Shown here: positions 26,604 through 36,309 of the stretch, in pieces | Numbering within the stretch: position 1 is the first letter of the stretch | How the letters are laid out: the number at the start of each line of letters is the position of its first letter | Origin: JAYPUG01 sp038117265 | GTDB lineage: Bacteria; Pseudomonadota; Alphaproteobacteria; UBA6615 | NCBI GenBank assembly: GCA_038117265.1 | Contig: JAYOFO010000004.1 | Coordinates: 52,489 to 116,488, forward strand | Length of the DNA stretch: 64,000 bases | Direction of reading: 5' to 3' | Program-made: the position numbers and the translations under genes | Notes under the pieces: generated by a model | Seen by the model: the letters and a program-made list of their open reading frames with translations, nothing else | What the model was told of the DNA's origin: nothing | Database searches by the model: none

Positions 26604-28742
26604 TCAGGCGGTGCCGGCGCGGCGGCGCGACCAGACGAACAGCGCGATGAACACGGCCAGTCCGCCCAGGTGGACGGCAAGGTCCGTCGGCCAGAGCAGG
26701 GCCGCACCGGCCGCCAAAGCGACGGCGCGCAAGGGCCAGTTGAGCGGTCCCTCGAGGTGGCCCTGCATCGCCGCAGAGAAGGCATAGAGGCCGAATACGC
26801 CGAACGCGAAGATCGTCAGCACCTGATCGACCGGCCCGCCGAGGAACGGCGTGTAGGCGATCAGCAGGGGCACGATGTAGAGGCCCTTGGCGATCTTCCA
26901 CGAGGTGAACCCGGTCGCCATCGGCGGCGTTCGCGCGATGGCCGCCGCCGCAAAGGCCGCGAGGCAGACGGGTGGGGTGACGTTGCTGTCCTGCGACAGC
27001 CAGAACACGATCATGTGCGCCGACAGCAGCGCCAGCACCAGGGTCTCGGGCGAAAGGATCTGTTCGCGCACGATGGGGGTGAGGTCGGCGGGAATCATCG
27101 CAGCCAGCGCGCGCGCCTGTTCCAGCGGCATTGCCGATCCGAGCGGGGCCACGCTGTCGGGCGCAACCAGCAGGAAGATCGCCTTGGCGCCCTCGGGCAC
27201 GTTGCCGGCGGCGATCGCCTGGACGAGTTCCATGTTCGAGATCATGTCCGACAGCGCGGGCGCCGAGACCGACGCCAGCATGATGTAGGCGGCGGTCACG
27301 GGCAGCCCCATGCCCAGCACGAGCGAGGCGATGGCCACGAGCACGATCGCGATCAGCAGGTTGCTGCCCGCCCACTGGGAAATCATGATCGAGAAGGTGT
27401 TGCCGATGCCCGTGGTCGCCACGACGTTGACGACCAGGCCGATGGTGACCAGCAGGACGCCGATCGAGACCATGTTGCGCGCGCCCAGCGCCAGCGCCTC
27501 GACGATGGCGCGCGGCCCCATCCGGTTGGGGGTCAGCCACGAGGCGCCGACGACGGCGAGGATCGCATAGCCGGCCGCGAAGGTGGGGGTGAAGCCCTCG
27601 ATCAGCAGCACGATCAGCAGCGCGATGGGCAGGATGAAGGCGATGCCGCCGCGCTTCAGCACGTCGGCGATGGCCGGCACCTCGAGCTCGCCGCCGAGGT
27701 TCTGGCGCTTCGCCTCGATCCGCACATAGAAGCCGACCGACAGGAAATACAGCACCGCCGGCAGGAAGCTGACGGCAATGATCTGGGTGTAGGAGATGCC
27801 GGTGAAGTTGGCCATCACGAAGGCCCCGGCTCCCATGATCGGGGGCATGAGCTGCCCGCCGGTCGATGCCGAGGCCTCGACCCCGGCGGCGAAGCGGGCG
27901 GGGAAACCGGCGCCCTTCATCAACGGGATGGTCACCGAACCGGTCGAGGCGGTATTGCCGACGGCCGACCCCGAGATGGTGCCTGTCAGGCCCGAGGCGA
28001 AGACGGCGACGAGGCCGGGGCCGCCGGCGAACCGGCCGACCGCGGCGCGCGCCATGTCGATGATGATCGCGCTCGCGCCCGAGCGCACCAGGAAGGCCGC
28101 GAACAGGATGAACATGAACACGACGGTCGAGGAGATGCGCGCGATGATGCCGAACATGCCCTCGTCGTTGAAGATCGAGCGGAACAGGACGGTCTCGGGC
28201 GCCAGGCCGGAGAAACGGAACGTGCCGCCGATCCACGCGCCCCACCAGATCACATAGGTCAGCGCGACGACGATCAGGATCGGGATGATCCAGCCGGTCG
28301 TCCGGCGGGTCAGTTCCAGGGCGCCGACGATGCACACGATGCCCGCCGTGATCTCCAGCGGCGTCATCCGCACGCCGCGGTCGTAGATCGCGTTCTCCTG
28401 GGAGATCAGGAAGATCGCGGACGCGGCCACCGCCAGGCCGAGCAGGATGTCGAGGACCAGGACGATGCGTGCCGCGGCAGCATTGCGCGCCGCGAACATC
28501 GGATAGATGACCGCGCACAGGAATCCGAGGCCGGCCAGGTGCCAGGCCGTCTGCCACAGCGTGTCGAGGGTGCCGAGCGTATTGAAGTAGAGGTGCGCGA
28601 TCGAAACCGCCACCGCGAGCGCACCGATGGCGACGGCGGGTGCGCCCGTCAACGTCCTTGTGTGGGTCTGGACCTCGCCGACGTCGCCGCCCGTGGCCTC
28701 GGCGCGTGGCATTGCGTGATCAGGCTCTGACATGGTCCTCAT
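26604..28742 (-). CDS. TRAP transporter fused permease (DctQ plus DctM, 4TM/12TM)
   Basis: Inner-membrane protein of 712 residues joining the small and large TRAP permease subunits. Four helices lie in the first 190 residues and about twelve after that. Signature segments are GTISGSAVGNTASTGSVTIP (near residue 255), ASTGGQLMPPIMGAGAFVMA (near 290) and LGMGLPVTAAYIML (near 480). Fused permeases of this kind partner TAXI-type binding proteins, and such a gene lies 63 bp upstream. ATGs at 28742 and 28733 are both possible; GAGG just before the second slightly favours it. The system imports an organic acid or amino acid with Na+ or H+. Confidence 0.93.
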   Translation of the reverse strand: MRTMSEPDHAMPRAEATGGDVGEVQTHTRTLTGAPAVAIGALAVAVSIAHLYFNTLGTLDTLWQTAWHLAGLGFLCAVIYPMFAARNAAAARIVLVLDILLGLAVAASAIFLISQENAIYDRGVRMTPLEITAGIVCIVGALELTRRTTGWIIPILIVVALTYVIWWGAWIGGTFRFSGLAPETVLFRSIFNDEGMFGIIARISSTVVFMFILFAAFLVRSGASAIIIDMARAAVGRFAGGPGLVAVFASGLTGTISGSAVGNTASTGSVTIPLMKGAGFPARFAAGVEASASTGGQLMPPIMGAGAFVMANFTGISYTQIIAVSFLPAVLYFLSVGFYVRIEAKRQNLGGELEVPAIADVLKRGGIAFILPIALLIVLLIEGFTPTFAAGYAILAVVGASWLTPNRMGPRAIVEALALGARNMVSIGVLLVTIGLVVNVVATTGIGNTFSIMISQWAGSNLLIAIVLVAIASLVLGMGLPVTAAYIMLASVSAPALSDMISNMELVQAIAAGNVPEGAKAIFLLVAPDSVAPLGSAMPLEQARALAAMIPADLTPIVREQILSPETLVLALLSAHMIVFWLSQDSNVTPPVCLAAFAAAAIARTPPMATGFTSWKIAKGLYIVPLLIAYTPFLGGPVDQVLTIFAFGVFGLYAFSAAMQGHLEGPLNWPLRAVALAAGAALLWPTDLAVHLGGLAVFIALFVWSRRRAGTA

Positions 28743-28805
28743 GCCGGAACGGCGCGGGATGGATCCACCCCGCGCCGTCCGGTGTTTTACTGCGAAGGCG
28801 CGATG

Positions 28806-29825
28806 CTACTTCGCCATCAGGCTTTCGGAAACGTTGACCCCGACTTCCTTGTAGTACTTCAGCGCACCGGGGTGCAGCGGCATGGGCAGGCCCGCGATCG
28901 CGCGCTCGATGCTCATCGCCTTGGTGGCCGCATGGATGCCCTGCAGGAAGGGCAGGTTCTCGTACATGGTCTTGGTGATCATGTAGACCACGTCCTCGGG
29001 CGTGTCCGCACGGGTCGCCAGGAAGTTCGGCTGGGCGATCGTCGCCACTTCCTTGTCCTGGCCCGGATAGGTGCCGGCCGGGATCGTGAACGGCGTCCAC
29101 AGGCCCAGCCCGCCGTCGGCCTTCTTCTGCTGATCGGGCGTGAACGACAGCAGGGTCGCCTCCTTGCCCATCGCCGCGAAGGCCTGGGTGACGCCGCCGA
29201 CCGGCACGCCGGCCGGGGTCGACATGCCCTCGATGTTGCCGTTCTGCATCGCCTCGGCGCTCGGACCGTAGCCCATGAAGGCGAGATCGAACTCCTTGTC
29301 CATGTCGGAACCCAGGTTCTGCATGATCACCCGGTTGGAGCCGATCGTGCCCGAGTTCTGCCGGCCCATCGAAACCTTCTTGCCCTTCAGGGACATGAAG
29401 TCATCGATCGTGCCGGTCTTGGCGTATTTGGACTTCACGACGAAGTGCTCGACGTTCGACCACAGCATCGAGACCGAACGCATTTCGCGCTGCGGGCCGT
29501 CGTTGGCGATCGGGCCGGTGCCGTTCCAGGCATAGGAGCCGAACAGCCCCTGCAGGATGGCGAACTGGGCCTCGTTGTCGCGCAGCAGCTTCACGTTCTC
29601 GCCCGAGCCCGCTGAGCTGATGGCCGATACGTTGATCTTCTGCTTTGGCTGCAGCTTGACCTTGACCAGGGTCGAGAGCGCGACCCCGACGGGATAGTAG
29701 GTGCCGCCGGTGCTGGCGGTGGCGAGCAGGTAGTCGCGCGCCTCCTGTGCGTGGGCGGGCGCCGTGGCACCGACGAGGGCTGCACCGGCCACTGCGAGGG
29801 CGGCGTATTTCAAGCGATTCGACAT
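28806..29825 (-). CDS. TAXI family TRAP transporter solute-binding protein
   Basis: Periplasmic binding protein of 339 residues. A signal peptide covers the first 26 residues (KYAALAVAGAALVGATAPAHA). YLLATASTGGTYYPVG is the TAXI-family opening motif, and KVSMGRQNSGTIGSNRVIMQ lies near residue 150. It delivers its ligand to the fused permease. TAXI ligands known so far include glutamate-like and other dicarboxylic compounds, but this one cannot be predicted. First gene of its unit; the promoter should lie in 29826-29950, where a 6-bp dyad (29902-29916) is present. Confidence 0.93.
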   Translation of the reverse strand: MSNRLKYAALAVAGAALVGATAPAHAQEARDYLLATASTGGTYYPVGVALSTLVKVKLQPKQKINVSAISSAGSGENVKLLRDNEAQFAILQGLFGSYAWNGTGPIANDGPQREMRSVSMLWSNVEHFVVKSKYAKTGTIDDFMSLKGKKVSMGRQNSGTIGSNRVIMQNLGSDMDKEFDLAFMGYGPSAEAMQNGNIEGMSTPAGVPVGGVTQAFAAMGKEATLLSFTPDQQKKADGGLGLWTPFTIPAGTYPGQDKEVATIAQPNFLATRADTPEDVVYMITKTMYENLPFLQGIHAATKAMSIERAIAGLPMPLHPGALKYYKEVGVNVSESLMAK

Positions 29826-30002
29826 GTCCGTTTCTCCCTGACTGTCACAGACGATCCATTACCGTCACCAGACCATTCGGTTGACGAAGAGTTTAGTGCA
29901 CGGACTCCGCGAGTCCAGCCGTCCATTGGTGTGATGGCATCGGCCTGGGTGTGCGCTGCTTGCTAACCTCTCCGCCGGTCGCCGCACGCATGCCCGCGCG
30001 GG

Positions 30003-30404
30003 TCAGCCGGGGTTCGGGATGTCGCGGGTCGCGGACCGGGGGCTGTTCTCTGGCGTGCCGGCCAGCCGCCGCCCGTCGGCGTCGTACTTGCCCTCGAGGT
30101 CGTCGATGTGCGTCTTCGACCAGAGTTCCGCCTGCGACAGGTAGGCGGCGCGGCCGAGCAGGTGCGCGGCGACCGGTGCCGTCAGCAGCAGGAAGATCAG
30201 CCCGGCGATCGCGCGGGTGACGACCCCGATATCCTGGGAGTCGACCGCGATGGCCACCAGGACGAGCCCCGCCCCGAGGGTTCCCGCCTTTGTCGCGGCG
30301 TGCATGCGCACGAAGATATCCGGCAGGCGAAAAAGCCCGATTCCCGCGACCAGCGAGAACACGGCCCCGACCAGGATGATGAGTCCGCCGATGAGATCGG
30401 TCAT
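30003..30404 (-). CDS. mnhG: Na+/H+ antiporter Mrp subunit G
   Basis: Small membrane subunit of 133 residues with three helices. LFRLPDIFVRMHAATKAGTLG near residue 23 is the family signature. The last 50 residues are a hydrophilic tail (SKTHIDDLEGKYDADG), longer than in the shortest homologues. Start 30404 overlaps the mrpF stop as ATGA. It is the final gene of the A-to-G operon, which expels Na+ in exchange for protons. Confidence 0.93.
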   Translation of the reverse strand: MTDLIGGLIILVGAVFSLVAGIGLFRLPDIFVRMHAATKAGTLGAGLVLVAIAVDSQDIGVVTRAIAGLIFLLLTAPVAAHLLGRAAYLSQAELWSKTHIDDLEGKYDADGRRLAGTPENSPRSATRDIPNPG

Positions 30405-30730
30405 GCCTCGTCTCCCGTGTCGGCGCGCGCGCGCGCGTGGCGCGCGTCGATCGCGCCGCGATAGACGTAGCGGGCGAAGGCAACGGTGGCGAGGAAACCG
30501 ACCAGCGCCAGCGCGATCGCCACGTCGAGGAAGGCGTATTCCCCGGTGGAGATCGAGAAAATCCCGATAAAGCCGATCCCGAGCAGGGCCAGCATGTCGA
30601 GTGCGACCACCCGATCGGCCGGGGTCGGCCCGCGCAGCAGCCGGAACACCGTCAGCGCGACGGAGACGATCATCGCGCCGTAGGCGAAGAGGATGGACCA
30701 ATCCAGGAACAGTGCGCCGAATTCAGCCAT
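30401..30730 (-). CDS. mnhF: Na+/H+ antiporter Mrp subunit F
   Basis: 109-residue protein with three hydrophobic helices. TVFRLLRGPTPADRVVALDM near residue 28 is the MnhF signature and GEYAFLDVAIALALVGFLAT closes it. The start at 30730 is the Met at the head of the first hydrophobic stretch; the longer reading enters mnhE. Four bases separate it from mnhE, and it overlaps mnhG by 4 bp. Part of the inner-membrane Mrp complex. Confidence 0.93.
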   Translation of the reverse strand: MAEFGALFLDWSILFAYGAMIVSVALTVFRLLRGPTPADRVVALDMLALLGIGFIGIFSISTGEYAFLDVAIALALVGFLATVAFARYVYRGAIDARHARARADTGDEA

Positions 30731-30734
30731 GGGA

Positions 30735-31205
30735 CTACTCCAGCGCCTCGCGAATCCGGCGCTCGAACCCGTTGCGGATATCGGCGCGCAGCGCGTCGGG
30801 GTCGTCGACGTCCATGGCATGAATGTACAGCGTGGATCGGTCGGTCGAAATATCGACGCTCAGCGTGCCGGGGGTCAGGGTGATGAGGTTGGCGAGAAGC
30901 ATGATCCCGACTTCGCTTTCGAGCTCCAGCCGATAGGCGACGATTGCCGGCCGGAAGGTCATGCGCGGTGCGAGCGTGTCCCGGGCCACCCGGTAGCCCG
31001 AGAGCACCAGTTCGTAAACGAACAGCCCGGCGAGCCTGAGGATTCGGAACGGTCGGAAGAAGTTGCGCTGGTCGAATCGCTCGCGCACGAGCCACAGGCA
31101 CAGATAGGCGAGGACGAAGCCGAAGAGCAGGTTGCTTGCCGAGAAGCTGTTGGTGACTACGCCCCAAAGCAGCGCCAGCACGATGTTGACGAGCAGGAGG
31201 TTCAT
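30735..31205 (-). CDS. mnhE: Na+/H+ antiporter Mrp subunit E
   Basis: 156-residue membrane subunit with two N-terminal helices, then a soluble region. The conserved ANLITLTPGTLSVDIS (near residue 110) and LYIHAMDVDDPDALR mark MnhE. Its start overlaps the mnhD stop as ATGA. MnhE is needed for assembly or activity of the whole antiporter. Confidence 0.93.
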   Translation of the reverse strand: MNLLLVNIVLALLWGVVTNSFSASNLLFGFVLAYLCLWLVRERFDQRNFFRPFRILRLAGLFVYELVLSGYRVARDTLAPRMTFRPAIVAYRLELESEVGIMLLANLITLTPGTLSVDISTDRSTLYIHAMDVDDPDALRADIRNGFERRIREALE

Positions 31206-32770
31206 CGCCGCACCTCCGGACCGTCAGCGCCTGCTGCGGCGGTCTGTGCCGGGCTCGCGAGCACCGCCTCGATGTAGGCGTCGGGCGCCAGCAGTTCCGC
31301 CGCAGCGCGCGCGGACATGTCGACGACCGGCGCAGCATAGACGCCGATGACGAAGGTCAAGGCCGCCAGCGCGCCGAGCGCGCCCTTCAGGACGGCGCCG
31401 CCGTTCGGGGGAGCGCCCCGGGTGGAAGCGGGCGCCATGGCCCGCGCCCCATCCGCCGCCTCGCGCCAGAAAACCAGCGCGAAAATCCGCCCCACGAGCA
31501 TCAGGGTCAGGAACCCGGAGACAAGGACACCCGCGGTGATCGCGTACTGACCCGCTTCCAGGCTGGCCTGGACCAGGTAGACCTTGGGCCAGAAGCCCGC
31601 CAAAGGCGGCACGCCGGCGAGCGACAACCCGCTGATCAGGAACGCCACGGCGAGGAACGGCGCTCCCTTGTAGAGCCCCGCGAGGTCGGCGATCCGGGTG
31701 CCGCCGCCCGTCCGCGCCACCATGCCCGCCGCCATGAACAACGCGGCCGACACGACGATCGAGTGGATGACGTAGAAGGTGGTGCCGAGCAGCGCGAGTT
31801 CGGTGCCGATGGCCAGGCCGCCGACCATGACCCCGACGCCGCTGATGACGGTGTAGGAAACGACCCGGCGGATATCGGTTTCGGCCAGCGCGCCCAACGC
31901 GCCCACGACCATGGTCGCGACCGCAACCCAGACCATCGCCTCCCGAGCGATCTCCCCGCCGTCGGGAAAGACGATCATGAACACGCGCATCAGCGAGTAG
32001 ACGCCGACCTTGGTCAGCAGGGCCGCAAAGATCGCCGAGACGGTCGGCAGCGGCGTGTGATAGGCCGCCGGCAGCCAGAAGTGGAGGGGGAACAGTGCCG
32101 CCTTCATGCCCAGCGAGACCAGGAACAGGAGCGCGATCGTCTCGACCGGCGCGTCGGCCGGCAAGGCTGCAACCTTGCCCGAAAGGTCCGCCATGCTCAG
32201 CGTCCCGGTCATCCCGTAGAGCAGCGCGATCGCGATCAGCAGCAGGGTTGTCGCCAGCAGGTTGAGGAAGGCGTATTTCACGGCGCCGTCGAGCTGCTCG
32301 CGCCGCCCGCCCAGCACCATCAGCCCGAAGGACGAGATCAGCGTGACCTCGAACCAGACATAGAGGTTGAAGATGTCGGCGGTCAGGAACGCGCCGGCGA
32401 CGCCCATCATCAGCGCCAGCAGCAGCGGAACGATCCCGGCGCGCCGGTGCTCGATGCCGGTGTCGGCGAGTCCGTAGACCAGGATCGCCATGGCCACGGC
32501 GCTGGCGGCGACCGTGAGGCCGGCCCCCAGCGTATCGGCGGCGAACGCGATCCCGAACGGGGCGGGCCATCCGCCCATCGCCATGGCGACCGGCCCGTTC
32601 GCCCAGACATGGCCCAGGAGCGCCAGGCTTGTCACCAGCTGAAGCGCGGTGGCGATCAGACCCACGGCGCTCTGGGCGTGCGGACGCCCCCAGAGCGTGA
32701 TCGCGAGCGCCGCGCCGATCAGCGGGATGGCGACCGGCCAGACGACGAGCCATGCGGCCATCTCAGACAT
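31202..32770 (-). CDS. mnhD: Na+/H+ antiporter Mrp subunit D
   Basis: Proton-translocating subunit of 522 residues, related to NuoM/NuoN of complex I, with about fourteen helices. The key lysine/glutamate region is seen around FEVTLISSFGLMVLGG (near residue 140) and SLGMKAALFPLHFWLPAAYH (near 222). The start at 32770 overlaps the mnhC stop by 8 bp and has GAGG upstream; an ATG nine bases later is also possible. Forms the membrane core together with MnhA. Confidence 0.94.
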   Translation of the reverse strand: MSEMAAWLVVWPVAIPLIGAALAITLWGRPHAQSAVGLIATALQLVTSLALLGHVWANGPVAMAMGGWPAPFGIAFAADTLGAGLTVAASAVAMAILVYGLADTGIEHRRAGIVPLLLALMMGVAGAFLTADIFNLYVWFEVTLISSFGLMVLGGRREQLDGAVKYAFLNLLATTLLLIAIALLYGMTGTLSMADLSGKVAALPADAPVETIALLFLVSLGMKAALFPLHFWLPAAYHTPLPTVSAIFAALLTKVGVYSLMRVFMIVFPDGGEIAREAMVWVAVATMVVGALGALAETDIRRVVSYTVISGVGVMVGGLAIGTELALLGTTFYVIHSIVVSAALFMAAGMVARTGGGTRIADLAGLYKGAPFLAVAFLISGLSLAGVPPLAGFWPKVYLVQASLEAGQYAITAGVLVSGFLTLMLVGRIFALVFWREAADGARAMAPASTRGAPPNGGAVLKGALGALAALTFVIGVYAAPVVDMSARAAAELLAPDAYIEAVLASPAQTAAAGADGPEVRR

Positions 32771-33146
32771 CGCGGCCTCGCATCGGCGGGGTGTCGGATT
32801 CCGGTTCGGCGATCCGCATCTCGTCGGTGTCGATGGTGTCGAGCGACTGGTAGGCCCTGTAGGACAGCACCAGCAGGAAGGCGAACAGCGAGAAGCTGAT
32901 CACGATGGCCGTCAGGATCAGTGCCTGGGGCAGAGGGTTGGCGACGTCGGCTTCCGCGACCTTGAGCCCGGCGTCGACCAGGGGCGGGCTTTCGCGCGTC
33001 AGCCGCCCGGACACGAAGATCAGCAGGTGGGTCGCGTTGCCCAGAACGAATACGCCCAGGATCAGCCGGATCAGCGAGCCCGACAGCAACAGGTAGACGC
33101 TGATCGCGAACAGGAAGCCGACGAGGATGGCGAGGATCGTCTCCAT
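32763..33146 (-). CDS. mnhC: Na+/H+ antiporter Mrp subunit C
   Basis: 127-residue homologue of NuoK with three helices. LLSGSLIRLILGVFVLGNATHLLIF and PLPQALILTAIVISFS are the conserved parts (shown here as consecutive family landmarks near residues 19 and 70). It begins directly after the mnhB stop codon with no gap and overlaps mnhD. Confidence 0.94.
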   Translation of the reverse strand: METILAILVGFLFAISVYLLLSGSLIRLILGVFVLGNATHLLIFVSGRLTRESPPLVDAGLKVAEADVANPLPQALILTAIVISFSLFAFLLVLSYRAYQSLDTIDTDEMRIAEPESDTPPMRGRDV

Positions 33147-33560
33147 CTACTCGCGCTCCTCGAGGGCAAAGGCGATGCCGGAGATCGCGCCGACCACCAC
33201 GAGATAGACGCCGACGTCGAACAGCACGACCGTTGACGCGTACTTCATGTCGGGCGCGAAGGCGGGGAACCACCACTGGCCGGTCAGGAACGCGTCGCCG
33301 AACAGGATCGACACCACACCGCTGAGCGCTGCCAGCAGGAGTCCGCTGCCTGCGATGGCGATCGGCGGCACCACGAGGGCGCGTCGCGCGGCCGCCAGGC
33401 CTTCGGCGATGGCGTAGATCGCGAAGGCCGACGCGCCGATCAGTCCGCCGATGAAACCTCCGCCGGGCTCGTTGTGGCCGCGCAGCAGCACATAGATCGA
33501 GAACAGGAGCATCAGCCCGGCGAGCAGCGGCGTTGCGGTCCGCAGGATCAGCGAGTTCAT
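33147..33560 (-). CDS. mnhB: Na+/H+ antiporter Mrp subunit B
   Basis: 137-residue membrane subunit. GHNEPGGGFIGGLIGASAFA near residue 30 is the family signature. The start overlaps the mnhA stop as ATGA. Four helices are predicted. It completes the set, so all seven subunits are present in canonical order. Confidence 0.94.
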   Translation of the reverse strand: MNSLILRTATPLLAGLMLLFSIYVLLRGHNEPGGGFIGGLIGASAFAIYAIAEGLAAARRALVVPPIAIAGSGLLLAALSGVVSILFGDAFLTGQWWFPAFAPDMKYASTVVLFDVGVYLVVVGAISGIAFALEERE

Positions 33561-35884
33561 GGCGTCTTCTCCCCCTCGCTGGCGACCGATTCATCGGCAC
33601 TTTCGCGCCGCCGGAAGGCGAGCAGGCCCAGCACGGACACGCCGGCGATGGTCACGACCGCGATCTCGCCAAGCGTGTCGAGCGCGCGGAAGTCGACCAG
33701 GATCACATTGACGATGTTCCGGCCAAAGGCCTCGGTGTAGCTGCGTTCGCCGAAGTAGGTGCTGAGACCGATATCGAGGGGTGAACCCGTGATCGTCAGG
33801 AGCAGTGCCGCCAGCGCCCCGCCGACCGCCACGCCGATCGCGGCATCGCGCGTGACGCGTAACGGGCCGCGATGGTCGTTCCCGAAAACCGGCAGGCGCG
33901 TGATCACAAGGGTAAGGATGACCACCGACAGGGTCTCGACCATGAGCTGGGTGAAGGCGAGGTCCGGCGCGCCGAAGAGAAGGAACACGAAGGCGACGCC
34001 GGTGCCCATGATACCCATGGACATAATGGCGATGAGGCGCGAGCGGATGATCATGACCGCGAGTCCGCCACCGAACGTCAGCAGGACGACGGACCAGACC
34101 AGCAGGTCGACGGGCGGTGTCTGGAAGGTGACGCCGATGCCGTCGAACAGCTGGGGCAGCACGACCGCCGCGGCAAGGACGAGGAAGGTGACCAGCATGT
34201 AGCGTCGCAGGAAGCCCGTCTGCAGCATCCCCGAGACACTGCGGGCCAGTGCGACGATCGCGTCCATGAACTGGTCGTAGCCCTTGTCGGGCCCCCAGAG
34301 AGGGTCGATGAGCCGTGCCAGCGCATCGCTCGCGCGCCGGCCCTGCCAGAACAGCAGCGCGCCGATGGCAACCGTGATGATGCTGGCGACCACCGGGGCC
34401 TTGAAACCGCCCCACAGGTACAGGTCGACCGCCATCGCCTGCCCGCCGACCGCGATGGCGGCGGGGCCGACGAACAGGCTTTCGGAGATATTGCTGAACA
34501 GGCCGAAGAACAGGCTGAGCACGGCCAGGGTCAGGGCGCCGATCCACAGGCTCAGCGTGCCTTCATGGGGTTTGTGCGGCGTGTCGCCCGGCTTTCCGAA
34601 GAACGGCTTGAAGCCGACCAGGAACGCAACGGCGAACATCAGCGCGTTGCCGGTGATCGCGACCGCGGTCAGGACAAGCGGCAGGCCGCCGTCGAGGGTG
34701 CCCTTGTAGACCCATTCCTTTGCAATGAAGCCGAAGAAGGGCGGCAGCCCGGACATGGACAGCGCGGCGAGCGCGCCGGCCGTCGCGGTGAACGGCATGA
34801 TGCGGCCCAGGCCGGACAGGCGGTACAGGTCGCGGGTGCCGGTGCCGTGGTCGACCGAGCCGGCGACCATGAACAGCGCGCCCTTGAACATCGAATGGGC
34901 GAACAGGTAGGCCATCGCCGCCTGGATCGCCAGCGGCTCTCCGATGCCGATCAGGAAGACCAGCAGGCCCAGGCTGGCGACCGTCGTCTGGGCGAGCATC
35001 AGCTTGAGGTCGGTGTTGCGCAGCGCGAGGAGCGCGCCGGCAACAAGCGTAGCGCCGCCGAAGACCATCAGCGTGACATGCCAGACCTCTGTCCCGCCGA
35101 GGCCCGGGTTCATGCGCGCCAGCAAGTACACCCCGGCTTTCACCATGGTGGCGGAGTGCAGGTAGGCGCTGACCGGGGTCGGCGCCTCCATGGCGTTGGG
35201 CAGCCAGAAATGGAACGGCACCTGGGCCGATTTGGTGAACGCGCCGCAAAGCACCAGGACGAGGATCGCCAAATACCAGGGGTGGTCGCGCAGCACGTCG
35301 CCGTCGGCGAGCAGTGTCGACAGCTCCATCGCGCCGCCCGCCTGGGCCATCAGCAGCAGCCCCGCGAGCAGGGCCAGCCCGCCGCCGCCGGTGACCACTA
35401 GGGCCTGCAGCGCGGCGCGGCGCGAGCGGGCCTTGTCGTGGTTGAAGCCGATCAGCAGGAAGGAGGTGATCGAGGTCAGTTCCCAGAACACGAACAGGGT
35501 GACCACGTTGTCCGACAGCACGAGCCCTAGCATCGAGCCCATGAACATCAGCAGGAACATCAGGAACCGGCCGAGGTCGGCATGGCCCTTAAGGTAAGCG
35601 CCGGCGTACAGCACGATGAAGGTGCCGATGAAGCTGATCAGCAGCGCGAACAGAAGGCTCAGCCCGTCGACATAGAAGGACAGGGAGATGCCCAGCGAGG
35701 GGATCCATTCGGTCGAGAAAGAGAGCGTCTCGCCCCCTGCAACGGGCCCGAGGAACTGCGCGAAATAGACAACCAGTGCGGCCGGCAGGACAGCGAGCAC
35801 CCAGCCGGCGTAGTCGCCGGCGACCCGCCGCACCATCGGAGCGCACACGCCCAAGACGAAGGGTGCAAGCGTGGCAGCAAGCAT
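33557..35884 (-). CDS. mnhA: Na+/H+ antiporter Mrp subunit A
   Basis: Large subunit of 775 residues, homologous to NuoL with a C-terminal MbhD/MbhE-like extension. The NuoL core includes FVDGLSLLFALLISFIGTF-type text after residue 65, FWELTSITSFLLIGFNHDKA near 130 and KSAQVPFHFWLPNAMEAPTP near 220. The C-terminal extension after about residue 580 holds GAPDLAFTQLMVETLSVVI and the DFRALDTLGEIAVV motif. The start at 35884 is the Met opening the first helix; the frame upstream is open but lacks protein character. First gene of the operon, transcribed from the 425-bp divergent region. Confidence 0.93.
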   Translation of the reverse strand: MLAATLAPFVLGVCAPMVRRVAGDYAGWVLAVLPAALVVYFAQFLGPVAGGETLSFSTEWIPSLGISLSFYVDGLSLLFALLISFIGTFIVLYAGAYLKGHADLGRFLMFLLMFMGSMLGLVLSDNVVTLFVFWELTSITSFLLIGFNHDKARSRRAALQALVVTGGGGLALLAGLLLMAQAGGAMELSTLLADGDVLRDHPWYLAILVLVLCGAFTKSAQVPFHFWLPNAMEAPTPVSAYLHSATMVKAGVYLLARMNPGLGGTEVWHVTLMVFGGATLVAGALLALRNTDLKLMLAQTTVASLGLLVFLIGIGEPLAIQAAMAYLFAHSMFKGALFMVAGSVDHGTGTRDLYRLSGLGRIMPFTATAGALAALSMSGLPPFFGFIAKEWVYKGTLDGGLPLVLTAVAITGNALMFAVAFLVGFKPFFGKPGDTPHKPHEGTLSLWIGALTLAVLSLFFGLFSNISESLFVGPAAIAVGGQAMAVDLYLWGGFKAPVVASIITVAIGALLFWQGRRASDALARLIDPLWGPDKGYDQFMDAIVALARSVSGMLQTGFLRRYMLVTFLVLAAAVVLPQLFDGIGVTFQTPPVDLLVWSVVLLTFGGGLAVMIIRSRLIAIMSMGIMGTGVAFVFLLFGAPDLAFTQLMVETLSVVILTLVITRLPVFGNDHRGPLRVTRDAAIGVAVGGALAALLLTITGSPLDIGLSTYFGERSYTEAFGRNIVNVILVDFRALDTLGEIAVVTIAGVSVLGLLAFRRRESADESVASEGEKTP

Positions 35885-36309
35885 CGTTCTTACGTTCCTC
35901 CCATCCCCCGGACGGACGATACCGTAGTCTACCGCACCGGTTCCTCGCACGCCGCTTTTTGCGGCTTTTCGTGCACCGGGCAGTCGCGGAACGATCGCGT
36001 TTTCCGCGCTATCGGCAATCGCGCGGCGATGGTTATCGCCGGCCGGGTGTTGCGGGACCGCCTCCGGGCCCGCGAACCGATCTGATCTAGTGTACCCAGC
36101 CGTTCCGGGCAAGACCGGTGTGCTCGAAATTCGACAATCTCCGCGTATTTGGCGCCGGCATCGGTGGCGTCTCGCCTCGTTGTCGCCAGGGGCGTCCTCG
36201 GCCATGTTCGGGTTGTTCGGCGCGCTTGCCATGCCGGCCCGATTGCCGGTCGCCGACGAAGCGTCTGCCGCCGCTGGCCTCTGCCGGTGTATGCGCCTAA
36301 ATCTAGCCC
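35885..36309. other. 425-bp divergent intergenic region (mnhA / ABC exporter)
   Basis: No coding frame is convincing on either strand. It must hold the promoters of the Mrp operon (leftward) and of the Atm1-like exporter (rightward). A weak hairpin GCGGAA...TTCCGC can be drawn near 35985-36005. No known riboswitch or clear operator is visible. The exporter ATG at 36310 lacks a good ribosome site. Confidence 0.5.

Noticed and set aside
26670..28730. Plus-strand open frame of 686 codons opposite the TRAP permease
   Set aside because: The translation is a charged low-complexity string; the minus strand encodes an obvious fused TRAP permease.
30421..30442. GC-alternating stretch (CGCGCGCGCGCG) in the mnhF C-terminal coding region as a Z-DNA or repeat element
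   Set aside because: It lies within codons for an Arg/Ala-rich tail (RHARARADT) and is explained by composition.
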